The notes under the pieces: model-generated
The model's database searches: none
Told to the model about the DNA's origin: nothing
Seen by the model: only the letters and a program-made list of their open reading frames with translations
Made by a program: the position numbers and the translations under genes
Assembly: GCA_013423325.1 (NCBI GenBank)
Contig: BLJB01000594.1
Location: 1-25,508 of the forward strand
Length of the DNA stretch: 25,508 nucleotides
Direction of reading: 5' to 3'
Source of the DNA: Usnea hakonensis
Taxonomy: Eukaryota > Ascomycota > Lecanoromycetes > Lecanorales > Parmeliaceae
Shown: positions 10,681 to 22,227 of the stretch, one piece after another
How positions within the stretch are numbered: the first letter of the stretch is position 1
Layout of the letters: each line of letters starts with the position of its first letter

Positions 10681-13600
10681 TTAACTTTAGGACTTAGAAG
10701 TATATTACCCTAAAGGTTTAATATACCCTAGATAGCGAAGAAAGTAAGCTATTACTAGATACTAATTATAATATAACTCTAGAAGATCGTATATATTTAT
10801 AGAAATAGATCCTAGGGCTAGAAATTAAGAAAATAGTATCTTCTATCCCTATAAAAAGAGTAGGAAATAAGATTATCTATATAAATAAATATACTATAAT
10901 TATTATTTATATTACTAGCTTAGTCGATAGCGTTATCGTAACTACTTATCTAATAATAGAAGTATATATCGTTAATAACCTTAAAGCTAATATTCTTATT
11001 AGAACTAATATAATAACTCCCTAGGGTATATCTATAAATCTAGAAACCCGGGTATATAGATTTAGGAAATATTAAGGGTTAGAAGTATCTATTAATATTC
11101 TTACTCGAGCTTAAAGTAATACGATAAGGATAATTCGATCTAAGGAAATTATTATAATAGTACCGAGTATTACTATAAAAATTCTAGTTATATATAATAG
11201 ATAGATCCTAGGTAATAGGGATTTCTTATTTAAATCTAACTATATATAAGACTTCGGCCCTACTAGTAGTATTTTTATCTATATCGTTAATATAGAAATT
11301 TCTATAGTATAAGTATATAATACTATTATAAGATATATATATCTACCCCGTAAGACTAAGCTAGAAACGATTTATAAATATAAATAAGATAGTATCTTTA
11401 TAGTAGTATATATTAATACTTATCTTACGGTAGAAAGTACTAAATTATAGAAGAGAAATCTCGCTACTAGTCTACTAGCTATCATAATAACGTTTACTAG
11501 TATAACTATGCTATTATCCCTAGGAACGTTACTTCTAGAAATATTACTTCTAAGAATACTACTTCTAGGAATATTACTTCTAGGAAAGATACTAGTAGCT
11601 ACTTCTATTATAAATACTTAAATTAATCTAAATCTAGAGCATATTTTATCTAATAGTATTATAATATATAGTAATCCGAAGAAAGCGTTATAGATTACTA
11701 TAGTTACTTAGAAATTTCTATAAATCTAGATTAACTACGATACTACTATAAATATCCTAGAAGATTAGTAGATACTAATTAATCTTAAACCTAATATAAT
11801 TTCTAAGCCTTTACGCGTCTACCCCGTTAGCCCGAAGGAGAAATAAGTTATTAATAAAATATTTAATAAAATATATAAGTAAGGTAAAATAGAATAAATA
11901 ATATAGTCTATAAGATTTAGCTATCTATACTTTATAGTCTAGTAAGATATACTTTCTAGTAAAAAGGGATAGATAGTAATTAATATAAGAGGCCTTAATA
12001 AGATTATTAAAATAGATAGTTACCTAATATCTCTATAATTAGATATTATTGCCGCTATAGCTAGATATTAATATATTATAATAATTAATATAAAAGGTTA
12101 CTTCTATTAATTTCTTATTAAAATTATTAATTATAATAAACTTATAATAATCTCCTATCGGGGATAGAAAAGATCTAATATCGTATTAATAAAGTATAAA
12201 GGCTCTCCCCTATATATATAGTATTAGACGAATATAATACTATAGTCTTACTAAGTATTTATTAAAGTCTATATTAATAATATTATTATTTTCTCCTATA
12301 CGCTATTAAAATATATCGAGTATCTATAAATAATCTTTAATCTTTTCTAGAAAAAGCGTATTAGTCTAAATCCTAAAAAGTTATTTTTAGAATACCTATT
12401 AGTTATCCTATTAGAATAACGCGTTAATATTCTAAAATTATTAACGTTAGAGGAAAAGCTTATCGTAATCTCCTTACTTCGATTCTTTAAGATACTACGG
12501 GAACTAGAGACCTTCTTAGAATTAATAGACTAGTTACGCTCGTCTATTTCTCGCTATATCTAGTATACTTACCCGCTATAGTAAAGAAAGATAGAACTAA
12601 TTAAGAAAATTTCTAAGAAAGTAACTAGATATACTAGAAAGTATTAATTAAGTATATTATACTATAAGCCTATAGTAAAGAAGATTTAGTCTTTTTAGGA
12701 CCTTTAAGGTACCTTTTCTAGTCCTACTTTTCTTATCTATTTCGATTTAAGTCGTAAGCTATTTATTAATCTAGATACCTTAAAGGAATAGGGCTTTATC
12801 GTAATAATTTACTATATTACTAAAAAGCCCGAGAATAATAGTAACTTATTTCCTTATATAGATATATAACTAATTCTTTTTCTTAATAAAATACTAAACT
12901 AGGTAGAAATAAATTACTAGCCTACTAAGCTAGAGGTAGCCGAAATCGTCTAGATAATTAAGAAGATTTAGTATATAGTTAAATTAATAAAGAGACCTCC
13001 TATAGTTATACATATTAATTATTCTACCGTAGTCTTGATCTCCCGATAGACTAGTCTTTCTTTATTAAATATAGATAAGCTTAACCTTCGATTAGTAAGA
13101 GCTTCTTAGTATCTATCTATATTTAAATTATCTATCCGTTATAAAGTTAGAAAGACGAATATAGTTTTAAATATACTATCTTATCTTCTAGAATTATCTA
13201 AAATTACTAAAGATAGCCCCGAGGTTCTAGAAGTATTATATAGAGTTATATTACTATAAGAATCTACTATACTATTATAAGGATCTCGAAAACGATTCTA
13301 GAAAGTATTCCTAAAAATACTATCTCCGGATATTCTAGTTAGCTTCTATATTACTCTAGTAGAAATATCTTAGAAATTTAAGGAACGTCTAGTTATAGAA
13401 TATACTAAAGATAAATAATAGAATAAGGTCCATAATATAGTAAAGAAAGCTAGTAAGGAGACCGAAGAAGTAGTACAAAGCCCTATTATAGAAGTAGAAG
13501 TATTATCAAAATAATCGTAACTTAATCTAATAGATTAGAAGCTCGGATTACGCTTTAAGCTATAAAAAGGATTACTCTACTATACTAACTTTAATAATAG

Positions 13601-13772
13601 CCGGGAAAGGTTATATATTCCTAACTTATTAAAAAAAGAAATTTTCGAGCTTATATATAATTAATAATACTATAGCGGATTTTATAGGATATATAAATAT
13701 ATTACTATATTATTATATTTTAGGTATCTATCGAAATATCTATATACTTATATTAACTACTACCCGGATTAT
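10680..13772 (+). pseudogene. pol: element B pol, 5' part: protease to integrase finger
   Basis: The domains are all in frame 3 with gag. Protease is near 10860-11160, with the segment VDSVIVTTYLI and then LKANILIRTNIITP. RT is at about 11760-12420, with VINIRGLNKI; its catalytic box now reads YINN at 12270-12281, so it is dead. RNase H and the connection lie at about 12690-13190, ending in a block derived from the DALSRLP motif. The integrase N-terminal H2C2 zinc finger is at about 13550-13772, with its ligands changed: the CPDC end reads YPDY at 13761-13772. Element C is inserted immediately after this last ligand, and the gene continues at 20697. Confidence 0.9.
13768..13772. repeat. target-site duplication of element C
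   Basis: The five bases attat before the LTR at 13773 recur exactly at 20692-20696. They span the last Tyr codon (former Cys) of the zinc finger of element B. Confidence 0.95.
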
Positions 13773-13962
13773 TGTGAACGGAAGCCTCGGTGGATTCAGG
13801 GCATTAGCCAGGAAGCTTCGGTAGCTCTTATTTGACAGGCACTATAGGGCCATAAGGCCTATAAGTACCAATGGCTCTCGTGCCTAGTTAGATCTTTAAG
13901 AATTAATACTATTAGCAGCCTATTTCGTACCTAAGTAGTAAGATACTAGCCAAGCGATTATA
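13773..13962 (+). repeat. element C 5' LTR
   Basis: This LTR pairs with 20502-20691. It begins with intact TGTGAACGG, and its outer 110 to 120 bases are spared. The inner end is mutated, with terminal CA now TA at 13961-13962. The central stretch containing accaatggctctcgtgcc is unmutated and identical in both copies. Confidence 0.97.
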
Positions 13963-14053
13963 TTGATTCTTCTCCTAAAAGTAAGCTCGGCTACGAATTA
14001 GAATAGTATTAAATAGTACTATATCGGATAGTACTATATTAGTCTAATAAGAG
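13963..14053 (+). other. element C leader
   Basis: This short segment lies between the 5' LTR and the first in-frame codons of gag. The primer-binding site should begin at or just after 13963, where the sequence reads ttgattcttctcc. It does not start with TGG and differs from the motif shared by A and B, so I could not assign it to a tRNA. Confidence 0.5.
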
Positions 14054-15247
14054 ATAACTATACTATCTTTTTCGTTCTCTCCTCCTCTACCCTAAAGCCC
14101 CTAATAGCGCTAATAGTCTAATCCGGACCCGATTTTAGTCTAATAATTACTCGACCGTATATAAACTTTAGAGACGGTAGCTATAATAGCCGCGAATAGC
14201 TCTTCGGGGCGTAATAGGCGTCTAATAGATCTAAGGGGATTAGCCCCGAGGAACCTAATAAGGTAAAGTATAGCCCTAATAATAGCCGGGACTATAGGAG
14301 CCGTTCTTAGGACTAAGAGGATTAAATATAATAAATCACCTATCTTTACTAGACCTCCTATAAACGTTCGACTATAGATTATCGATTATAACGATTTCTT
14401 TAATCTATAGCTAATCGAAGGGTCTAATACGCAAGCATTAACCGCTTATATGTATCTAGGCCTAAAGATCAAGACACGGACCCAGCTTATAAGGCTATCT
14501 AGGTACCGTAGGACGTTCGAAGATTAGGAGCTTCTATAGGCTTAATTATTAGAAAACTACTCTATAGGGGATATAGGGTTAGATATAAAGTTAAAGATAG
14601 AATAGATTCGTATAAGGTAAAATAAGTTAATATAGGACTTTATTAACCGCTTTAAAACCCTAGTTATAAACTTATCCTAGAATAATACTACTATATATTA
14701 TACCTTTAGAAGGAAACTATCTACGGAAATCCTAGATAGAATCTATTAGTCCTTAATAGAGCTTCCGGATATATTTATTACCTTTAAAAAAGTAGCTTAG
14801 TAAGCGGAAAATTATTTAAAAATTAGTAAACGAGCTAGGGAAGACCGTAAGGACTTAGAATATAATAGATAAAAAAGAGTCTGATTTATAGATAATATAA
14901 ACTAAAGTCGGGCCTATTTACCCCTTCGAAACTAACCTAATCTAGGTAACCTATTATTCGCTCCGAATAGCGATAAGAGGGTAGATATCTATAAGGACTA
15001 TTAAAAGTAACGTCGAGATACGGGGGTCTATATATATTACGGTATAAAAGGATATTAGATAATAGATTATTAGAAGGCCCTATTAAACTATACCTATATA
15101 AAAAACGTGACCCCGTAATATCTAAGGGAATATTACGGGAGTATATAACCTTAGAGAATATTAACTAGGCTACTACTATCCCGTACCTATAGGACGGTTT
15201 AAATAATACTAATATTTCTAAGATGTTAGAGTAATAAACGAGGCTGA
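14054..15247 (+). pseudogene. gag: element C gag with CCHC knuckle, RIP-degraded
   Basis: The frame 2 reading is about 397 codons. It starts at an ATA that was probably ATG (14054 or 14060) and ends at a TGA at 15245-15247. A Pro/Gln-rich N-terminus (about 14070-14130) is followed by a predicted coiled segment (LLDRI, then LETVAI). The conserved retrotransposon Gag core lies at about 14600-14880, with DFINRFKTL, FRRKLSTEILDRI and KKVA segments. A zinc knuckle is at 15029-15070. There the C-X2-C-X4-H-X4-C spacing is exact, but all four ligands read Tyr, from TGT or TGC to TAT or TAC and CAT or CAC likewise. The frame contains many RIP stops and no indel. The protein would package element RNA. 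Confidence 0.88.
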
Positions 15248-15299
15248 TCTAATTATAAAAGGACCTCGCCTAGAAGTTTATACTATTAACCCTAAGCTC

Positions 15300-18200
15300 T
15301 AGACGTAACCGGGATAACCCTTATGTATTAATAGATATTTAACTCTAGTCTTATAGAACTAAAATAGGTCTCTAAGTACTTATTAATTATAGAGTAACTA
15401 CGAACTTTATTAATAAGGATTTTATAAAGGGTCTACGATTAGAACTATTAAGAGTAAGGGTAGCTCGCGTAATTAATATATAAGAAAAGACTATTAGCCC
15501 TATATTATTAAAGGCCTTATACCGAATTTAAATTAGCTAGTTATAATATATCTTTAGAGTAATTCTAATATAGGGATATAGGGTTATCCTAGGACTACTT
15601 TAGCTAAGGGAGGTTAATCCTTTAATCGATTAGGCTACGGGGAGTATCTAAATCTCTAATAATATTAGGGTATTAGAATAAACGGAATTTATAGAAGAGG
15701 TAGAAGGAGAACCTATATATACCTATTATATAAAGGGAGTAGAAGTAGGAGTCGTAGACCCTATAGGGGCGTCTAAGGAGATATAGATCCCGGAAATAGA
15801 AGTAGGAGTCGTAGACCCTATAAGGGCGTCTAAAAAGATATCTATATAGATCTTAGAAGTATATCGGAGCTATACTAATATATTTAGTAAGGCGGTAAGG
15901 AGTAAATTACCTTCTTATAAAGAAAACCTTAACTATACTATAGATCTTTAGCTAGGTACTACCCTACCATTTAGCCCCCTCTATAATTTATCTAAGATCG
16001 AATTAGGAGTCCTTAAAGACTATATTAACTAAAACTTAAAATCGGGGTTTATTAAATAATCTAAATCCTCTACCGGCGCCCTAATCCTATTTATTAAAAA
16101 GAAGGACGGAGGCTTACGCCTCTATATAGACTATCGAGGCCTTAATATAATTACTATTAGAAATCGGTACTTAATTCTATTAATTTTAGAGATCCTTAAC
16201 CGCCTCTATCGGGCTAAACGGTTTACTAAAATTAACCTCCGAGGGGCGTATAACCTTATCCGGGTTAAAGAGGGTAATAAGTAGAAAATAGTATTTAGAA
16301 CTAGATATAGCCTTTTTAAGTACTACGTAATACTATTTAGTCTAGTAAACGCTCCCTCTACTTTCTAATCTTATATTAATAAGGCCCTAGTATATCTAAT
16401 TAATATAACCGTAATCGTTTACCTAGACGATATCCTTATTTACTCTAATAATTCTAAAAACTACGAGAAATATATAAAAGAAGTACTAGAAGCCTTAAGA
16501 ATATTTAGATTATTTACTAAACTAGAGAAGTATAAATTTAATATTAATATAGTAGAGTTCTTAGACTATATTATTAGCCCTAATAGTACTATAATAGACC
16601 TAGTAAGGGTCTCTACTATTACTAAGTAGCTACCTCTACGGTCTATTAAATAGGTATAATTATTTCTAGGATTTTATAACTTCTATTACCGTTTTATTCG
16701 GAATTATAGTACGATTACTAGACCTCTAACGGACCTTACAAAAAACGCTATTCCTTTTATATAGTCCGATTTAATAGAATTAGCCTTTTAAGACTTAAAA
16801 TCTACCTTTACTAAGGTACCTCTATTAGTCTATTATAATCTATTACTCTCTATATAGATTAAGATAGATACTAGCGTATATACTATTTTAGGTATATACT
16901 TATAGAAGTAATTAGATACCTATATATATCCTATCGCCTTTTATAGCCGAAAACTATTACCTATAGAAATAAATTATAAAACCCCCGACTAGGAGCTACT
17001 AGCTATTATAGTATTCTTTTAGGTCTAGCGAAAATACCTAGAAGGGTTATAATATCGAATTACTATAGTAATAAATTATTATAACCTTAAATCCTTCCTA
17101 ACGGCTAAGACTTTAAGTTATAGATAAGCCTATTAGGCCGAGTTTCTATCCGCTTATAATTTTAAAATCTAATACCGCCTCGGAAGACGTAACCCCGTAG
17201 ATACCCCGTCTAGGCGATCCGATTATAATAAACTAGATATATTATATACTATAGTACCCTTCTTTAAGCTAGCTCTAACGCTAATTAATAAGGGCCGTAA
17301 GGCGACAAAATAAGCTTTAGAGGATATAACCTAAATAAAGTAAAAAGATAAATAAATTCCTAAATTATTATAAATAATATTATAAGAGATCTCCTAAGGG
17401 CTCGTAAAAGATAATAAGACCTAATAGACTAGTAATCTAGACTTTCGTTAATCTAGTAACCTCTTATACTACTAAGGGTACTAGTTCTATATTCTAAATA
17501 ATCCTCTATTATAACTTCGGATCCTATGCAATTTCTATAACTCCCTAATAGTAGGGTACTATAGACGCGATAGGACTCTTACTCTTATCCGTTACTATTT
17601 CTATTAACTATCGATATATAAAAGCGTAGACGAATATATTAAGACTTATAACCTCTACTAGAGGTTAAAGGCCCCGAGGTACTTACCTTTTAGAGAATTA
17701 ACCTCTATTCTAGTCCCTAATAGGCCTTAGTCGTCTATTATAATAGATTTTATAACCGACCTACTACTAAGTAAATATCTAATAGAGGATATATAGTATA
17801 ATATAATCTTAGTAATTATCGATCGCCTTAGTAAAATATACTATTATATACCCTATTAAAAAATAATAATATCGAAGTAGTTTGCGCTACTATTTATAAG
17901 GGAGGTTTTTCGCCTATATAGGATACCCGATTCTATTATTAGTGATCGTAATACCCTTTTTACTTTATACTTTTAGTAAGCCCTTATAGATACTTTAGAA
18001 AGCGATTATAAATTATTAATAGTATACTATTAATAGATAGATAGCCTAATAGAGCGACTAAATTAGGTATTCGAATAGTACCTAAGAGTTTTCGTAAACT
18101 ATTAATAGACTAATTAGGTACTACTATTAGCACTAGCGGAGTATATATATAATATTAGTAAGAATACGACTACTAAATATAGTCTATTCTATATCTATTA

Positions 18201-18830
18201 GGGTAGGTAACTAAAACCTTTCTAACTAATCGATATACTAACTCTAAAACGCTATATAGGAGCGGAGGAAATATCTAAAGAACTATATAAGCTCTATTAA
18301 ACCCTCTAAATAAACCTTATAAAGGTATAAGATATCTAGATAATATATTATAATTAAGGTCGTAAACGCCTAGTTCTCTAAAAGGGAGACTTAGTTTAGC
18401 TTCTTATCTATAATATTAAATTCGAAAGGCTATTATAGAAGTTAGACTATAAAAGGCTAAGCCTATTTAAAGTAATAGAATTAATTACGCCTAACTTATA
18501 TAAGTTAAGACTTCTATTCTAAATAAAAATATACCTGGTTTTCTATATCTTATTATTAGAGCCTTACTATAAGAATCGTATAGACTATCGCGTACCCCCG
18601 CTAGCCCCCCCTATTAGTAATATTACGGGTAACGACGCTAAATAGGAAGTCGAGGAAATTCTTAACTCGAAATATATTAGACGGAAGCTCTATTATAAAG
18701 TATTATAGAAAGATTATTTAATAAAGAATAACTAATAAGAGCCTATTAAGAATCTTAAAAGGGTACCGGAACTAATTAAATAATTCTATATTAAGTACCT
18801 TTATAAAGCTAGTCCTAAGCCCGAACTTTA
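15300..18830 (+). pseudogene. pol: element C pol: protease, RT, RNase H, integrase, chromodomain
   Basis: Frame 1, offset by -1 from gag, so expression needed a frameshift or re-initiation. Protease: the active site reads NYRVTTNF, with the catalytic Asp now Asn at 15385-15387. RT: a KDGG motif near 16090, then a DYRGLN-type motif, and intact YLDD at 16420-16431. RNase H is at about 16850-17110, with AFYSRKL. Integrase: H2C2 finger at about 17550-17670 with His and Cys changed to Tyr; the triad is intact with Asp at 17746, Asp at 17944 and Glu at 18052, giving D-X65-D-X35-E. The chromodomain is at about 18646-18800, with EVEEILNSKYI, and would steer integration to methylated histone H3. The frame may run on to a tail ending near 19180. 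Confidence 0.93.
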
Positions 18831-19147
18831 ATCTAAAAGCCCTAGTAAACCTATAAGGCGTAGGAGACTAAAGAATATAAAATAGACTATAGTATAGACT
18901 ATAGAGATTATAATAATTATAGATAATATTTATATAGAGTAGTAGTATTATAGACTATAGAGATTAAGAAATAGCTTTACGGACTATAGAGGTTATATAG
19001 CCTATTAGACCTATAGATAATATAGTTTGTATAATAACTATTTAGCCCTATACTATTTAGTTCGTAAAGTAAATAATACTAAGTATAAGTATAGATTAAC
19101 TCTAGGCCTTAAATCTTACTAAACTATCTACCTCTATAATATAATAT
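18831..19147 (+). other. pol tail with short direct repeats
   Basis: No known domain lies between the chromodomain and the next frame. Frame 1 stays readable through RIP-type stops and may be a C-terminal tail of pol. The 18-mer tatagactatagagatta occurs exactly at 18893-18910 and 18949-18966, and a diverged partial copy lies at 18981-18996. Confidence 0.55.
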
Positions 19148-20506
19148 ATATATATAACCCCCCAGTTTACCTAATATAGCTTTATAGGTTTTCTTTATAA
19201 TAATAATAATATATTAGAATATCTAGAAATCCTCTAATAGCCTCCTACGATATCTACTCGTATTAGACAAGCCGTCGAAGAAAATATTAACGTGGCCGAT
19301 AGACGTAAATAGGTCTTAATAGATAAGAATAGTTTTAAGGGATACGACTTCTTAAGTTACTTTCTTTTTAATCTATCTATAGCTAAAGTTACTACTCTAC
19401 TCTCTATTACGCTAGTATAGCTCGAAAATAATAAGATTACTAACTACTTACCTAAATAAGTAAAGCTTAGCGATATCGTAATTAGGCTTATAATTTCTAT
19501 TAAGGTCTCGGTTATAAAGTATACCTCTTAGTATCCTTTAATATTTAACTCGGCGGGATATATTATTATATAGCCTATATATACCTATTTCGGATACCCC
19601 TTTACTATTAATAACGTTACGGCTTTATTTAGTAAGGATACCTATATATAGTATCCTTTATATAGATCTAGTAGATATTAGCGAGGGGATCCGCTAATAC
19701 CCCTAATACGTCTATCCGATAGAAGAAAAAGTAAGAAAACGGAAGTCTTAATAGCCTTATTATCCTCGTTCCTAGCTATTCTAATACCCTACCTAGTCCC
19801 GACTATACCTACTACCTCGACTATACTAATAACTACTAAAAAGGGTAAGGGGAAACGTCCTTAATCCCTATTACTTAAGGTCGAATTTCTATTAAGTAAG
19901 GCTTATAAACCCCTATAGATATTATTAAATACTACTACTATACTTACCGCCCTTATAGAGTTATAATAAGACTTAGTTACTATATTAGGGGTTACCGAAT
20001 AACTAGATATAACTATTATAGGGTAAGCGGATACTCTAGTAGACTTTTATACTCTACTTAAAGAATTTATACTAGTTATAGAAATAATTACGGCTAGCGA
20101 TCGTAGTACCTTTTATAACCTTAAGTAGACCGTTATAGCTAATATAGAATTATATCGAATACGCCTTTAAGGACTTTACTATACTTATTAAAATACTACT
20201 AAACGCCGCGAAAATATAAAAGACGCTATCGGGGCTATCTATATTAATATATATTAATAGGTATTCGATTATTAATCTACGCCTATATACGATCCTCTAA
20301 TTATACTATAAACTCTCTAAGCCCTCGTCGAGGATACCCTCAAATAGGTATAATAGTTCTACGAAGGCAAGCTACTAACCGAGGCCGTAATAAAGTAGGA
20401 GTCGGAAGGCGACTTATTAGTTTAAGAAGTATAGGCCTATAGGGGTATAGATTCGGAAGACGAAAGGCCTTATAGGAGTATAAGGCGTAGAAGGGGGGGA
20501 TTATAA
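19148..20506 (+). pseudogene. element C third ORF, unknown function
   Basis: I do not recognise this protein. Frame 2 runs about 450 codons from a likely ATA start (19148 or 19154, former ATG) to a stop at 20504-20506. All breaks are TAA or TAG at positions fitting Gln or Trp, and I saw no indel, so it was probably a real gene before RIP. The N-terminal part includes TRIRQAVEENINVADRR and KNSFKGYDFLSYF. The middle has a Lys/Arg-rich patch, KKGKGKR, near 19845. The C-terminal half looks helical and charged, with LLKEFILVIEI and KRRENIKDAIGAI, and ends in RRRRGG. No signal peptide is visible. A hydrophobic-looking stretch near 19755-19830 may be Pro codons turned to Leu. The stop lies 5 bases inside the 3' LTR. 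The position is that of env in some retroelements, but nothing shows an envelope protein. Confidence 0.65.
20488..20500 (+). other. polypurine tract of element C
   Basis: A purine run, agaaggggggga with its preceding bases, ends one base before the 3' LTR at 20502. This is the expected primer site for plus-strand DNA synthesis and confirms the element's orientation. It also encodes the Arg/Gly C-terminus of the third ORF. Confidence 0.85.
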
Positions 20507-20691
20507 ATAGAAGCCTCGATAGATTTAGGGTATTAGCCAGGAAGCTTCGGTAGCTCTTATTTAGTAAGCACTATAGGGCTATAAGGCCTATAAGTACCAA
20601 TGGCTCTCGTGCCTAGTTAGATCTTTAAGAATCAATGCCATTAGCAGCCCATTTCGTGCCTGAGCAGTGAGATACCAGCCAAGCGATTACA
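20502..20691 (+). repeat. element C 3' LTR
   Basis: This copy shows the reverse of the 5' LTR pattern: the inner start is mutated (TGTGAACGG reads TATAAATAG) and the outer half, from about 20590, is spared and ends in intact CA at 20690-20691. Confidence 0.97.
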
Positions 20692-20696
20692 ATTAT

Positions 20697-21953
20697 AAGC
20701 TAAACTAAACTAAGAGATACTAGCTATACGATAGTATAATATCTATTAATAGGCTTAGGATTCCTTTCTATATTATTACTATAGACTTTATAGTTACTTT
20801 ACTAGTTACTACTAATAAAATAGATATATTATTTACGGTAACTAATAAATTCTTAAAGAGAGTTTACTTAATTCCTAGGAAATCTACGTAGAATACTTCT
20901 AACTAGGCTAACCGGGTCCTAGTAATATTAGTATAATAAGGCTAAAGTATACTATATATAATAATTAGTAACTACGATAGTAAATTTATATTCTAGTTCT
21001 AGCTTATTATATTTTAAAAGCTAGGTATAGAAATATTTATATCTACGATATACTATCTATAGACGAATAAATAGTCTAAGTAAATAAATTAAACTATTAA
21101 GATTATAATATATTACTTTATTATAATAAATCTAGGCGTAGACTAGACTACTATAATACTATATCTATAAGAAAGCCTAAATAATATAAAAAATACCTCT
21201 ACTAGAGTATTACTAAATAAAATCCTTTATAGCTTTAATATCCGAGACTCCCTAGAAATATTATCTAAATTACTATAGAAGAATTTTAGTAAATTATAGT
21301 AAGTAAAAAGAGAGTAAGCTAAGAATTCGATTACCTTTATAAATATTATAGCTAAAGTATACCATAATAGTTCTTATAAATTACTTAATATATTTAAGGG
21401 AAATATAGTCTTTCTATAATTATATTATAGATATAAAATTCCTAGTATCTCTAACTATAAGCTCTATAATTAGCGCGTCGACCTATTTAAAATTCTAGAG
21501 AAAGTAGGAAAACTAGCTTACTATATTAATCTACCCCCGTTAATAAAGATCTATCCTATTATTTCTATTATCTAGTTAGAACCTACTTATAAAGAAGCTT
21601 TAGATCTATATAGAAGGATACGTAATTATAAACTACCCCCAGTTAAGAAAGAAGGAGGCGAAAATAATTAATATTCTATTAAGGTACTACTTAATAAGCG
21701 TACTTCTAGACGGGGCAAAGTAGAATACTTAGTTAAGTAGAAAAGATATAGTAATTAGTATAATATATAATATAATACGGAAGATCTAGATAATACTTAG
21801 AAGCTAATTTAGAAATACGAAGCTTAGATACGATTACCGCTTAGAAGTACTAGATAACCGGTAATTCCTACTATTATAACTCCTATTACTACTATAATTC
21901 CTTCTACTATACCTACTAGACGGAGGGGATATCCTAAAAGAGAAGACCGCTAA
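20697..21953 (+). pseudogene. pol: element B pol, 3' part: integrase core and chromodomain
   Basis: This continues the split gene in frame 3, following the zinc finger cut at 13772. The integrase core begins with IPFYIITIDFIV, whose first catalytic Asp is intact at 20784-20786. The second Asp has become Asn at 20970-20972, and the Glu has become Lys at 21078-21080 (D-X61-N-X35-K), so all activity is lost. The integrase C-terminal domain follows (about 21400-21560), with KILEKVGKLAYYINL and then a LEP motif. The chromodomain is at about 21696-21840 (RRGKVEYLVK, then TEDLDNT), with former Trp codons now stops. A Thr/Pro/Ile-rich tail ends with RRRGYPKRED before TAA at 21951-21953. Confidence 0.93.
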
Positions 21954-22227
21954 ATCCTATTAATATATTTAAAGACTAGGTAGTCTTATTAGATATATAT
22001 AATACTTATTCATAGTCGTCTAGATAAGACTCCTAAGCACTATTACTAGAAATTAGGAATCTTATATTACTGCGTTAAAATCGCCCGGTCGGGAATTACT
22101 AGATAAGGAAATTAGGATTATAATAGTTTATTACTAGGAAATTTAGAAAACTTAGTTATTATTACTTATTATACTACCGTAATAGCCTAGTAGCGTAGGC
22201 GCTACTTTTTTATTTTATTTATAGTAC
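21954..22227 (+). other. element B 3' untranslated region
   Basis: This is non-coding sequence between the chromodomain gene and the 3' LTR. A small inverted repeat, gtagcg/cgctac, lies at 22190-22205, followed by a T-rich run up to the LTR. No clear polypurine tract is visible next to 22228, perhaps because it was diverse or has been mutated. A few CpA and TpG sites survive between about 22010 and 22080. Confidence 0.6.

Larger units (their letters stand above)
13773..20691 (+). mobile_element. element C: chromovirus with extra 3' ORF
   Basis: This 6.9-kb Ty3/gypsy element is complete and on the plus strand, with 190-bp LTRs, a purine-rich polypurine tract next to the 3' LTR and a perfect target duplication. 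Gag is in frame 2, pol in frame 1, and a further frame of about 450 codons follows in frame 2. It is the youngest of the nested set. It keeps the RT YLDD box and the full integrase DD35E triad, but stops, lost start codons and lost zinc ligands make it inactive. Its LTR is unlike those of A and B. Confidence 0.97.

Noticed and set aside
19755..19830. A possible membrane segment in the third ORF of element C
   Set aside because: The run of Leu and Ile sits among Pro and Thr codons; RIP turns Pro (CCN) into Leu (CTN), so the hydrophobicity is probably a mutation artefact.
21900..21950. An AT-hook (RGRP) at the C-terminus of element B pol
   Set aside because: The residue between Gly and Pro now reads Tyr and could have been Arg, His or Cys, so the motif cannot be claimed.
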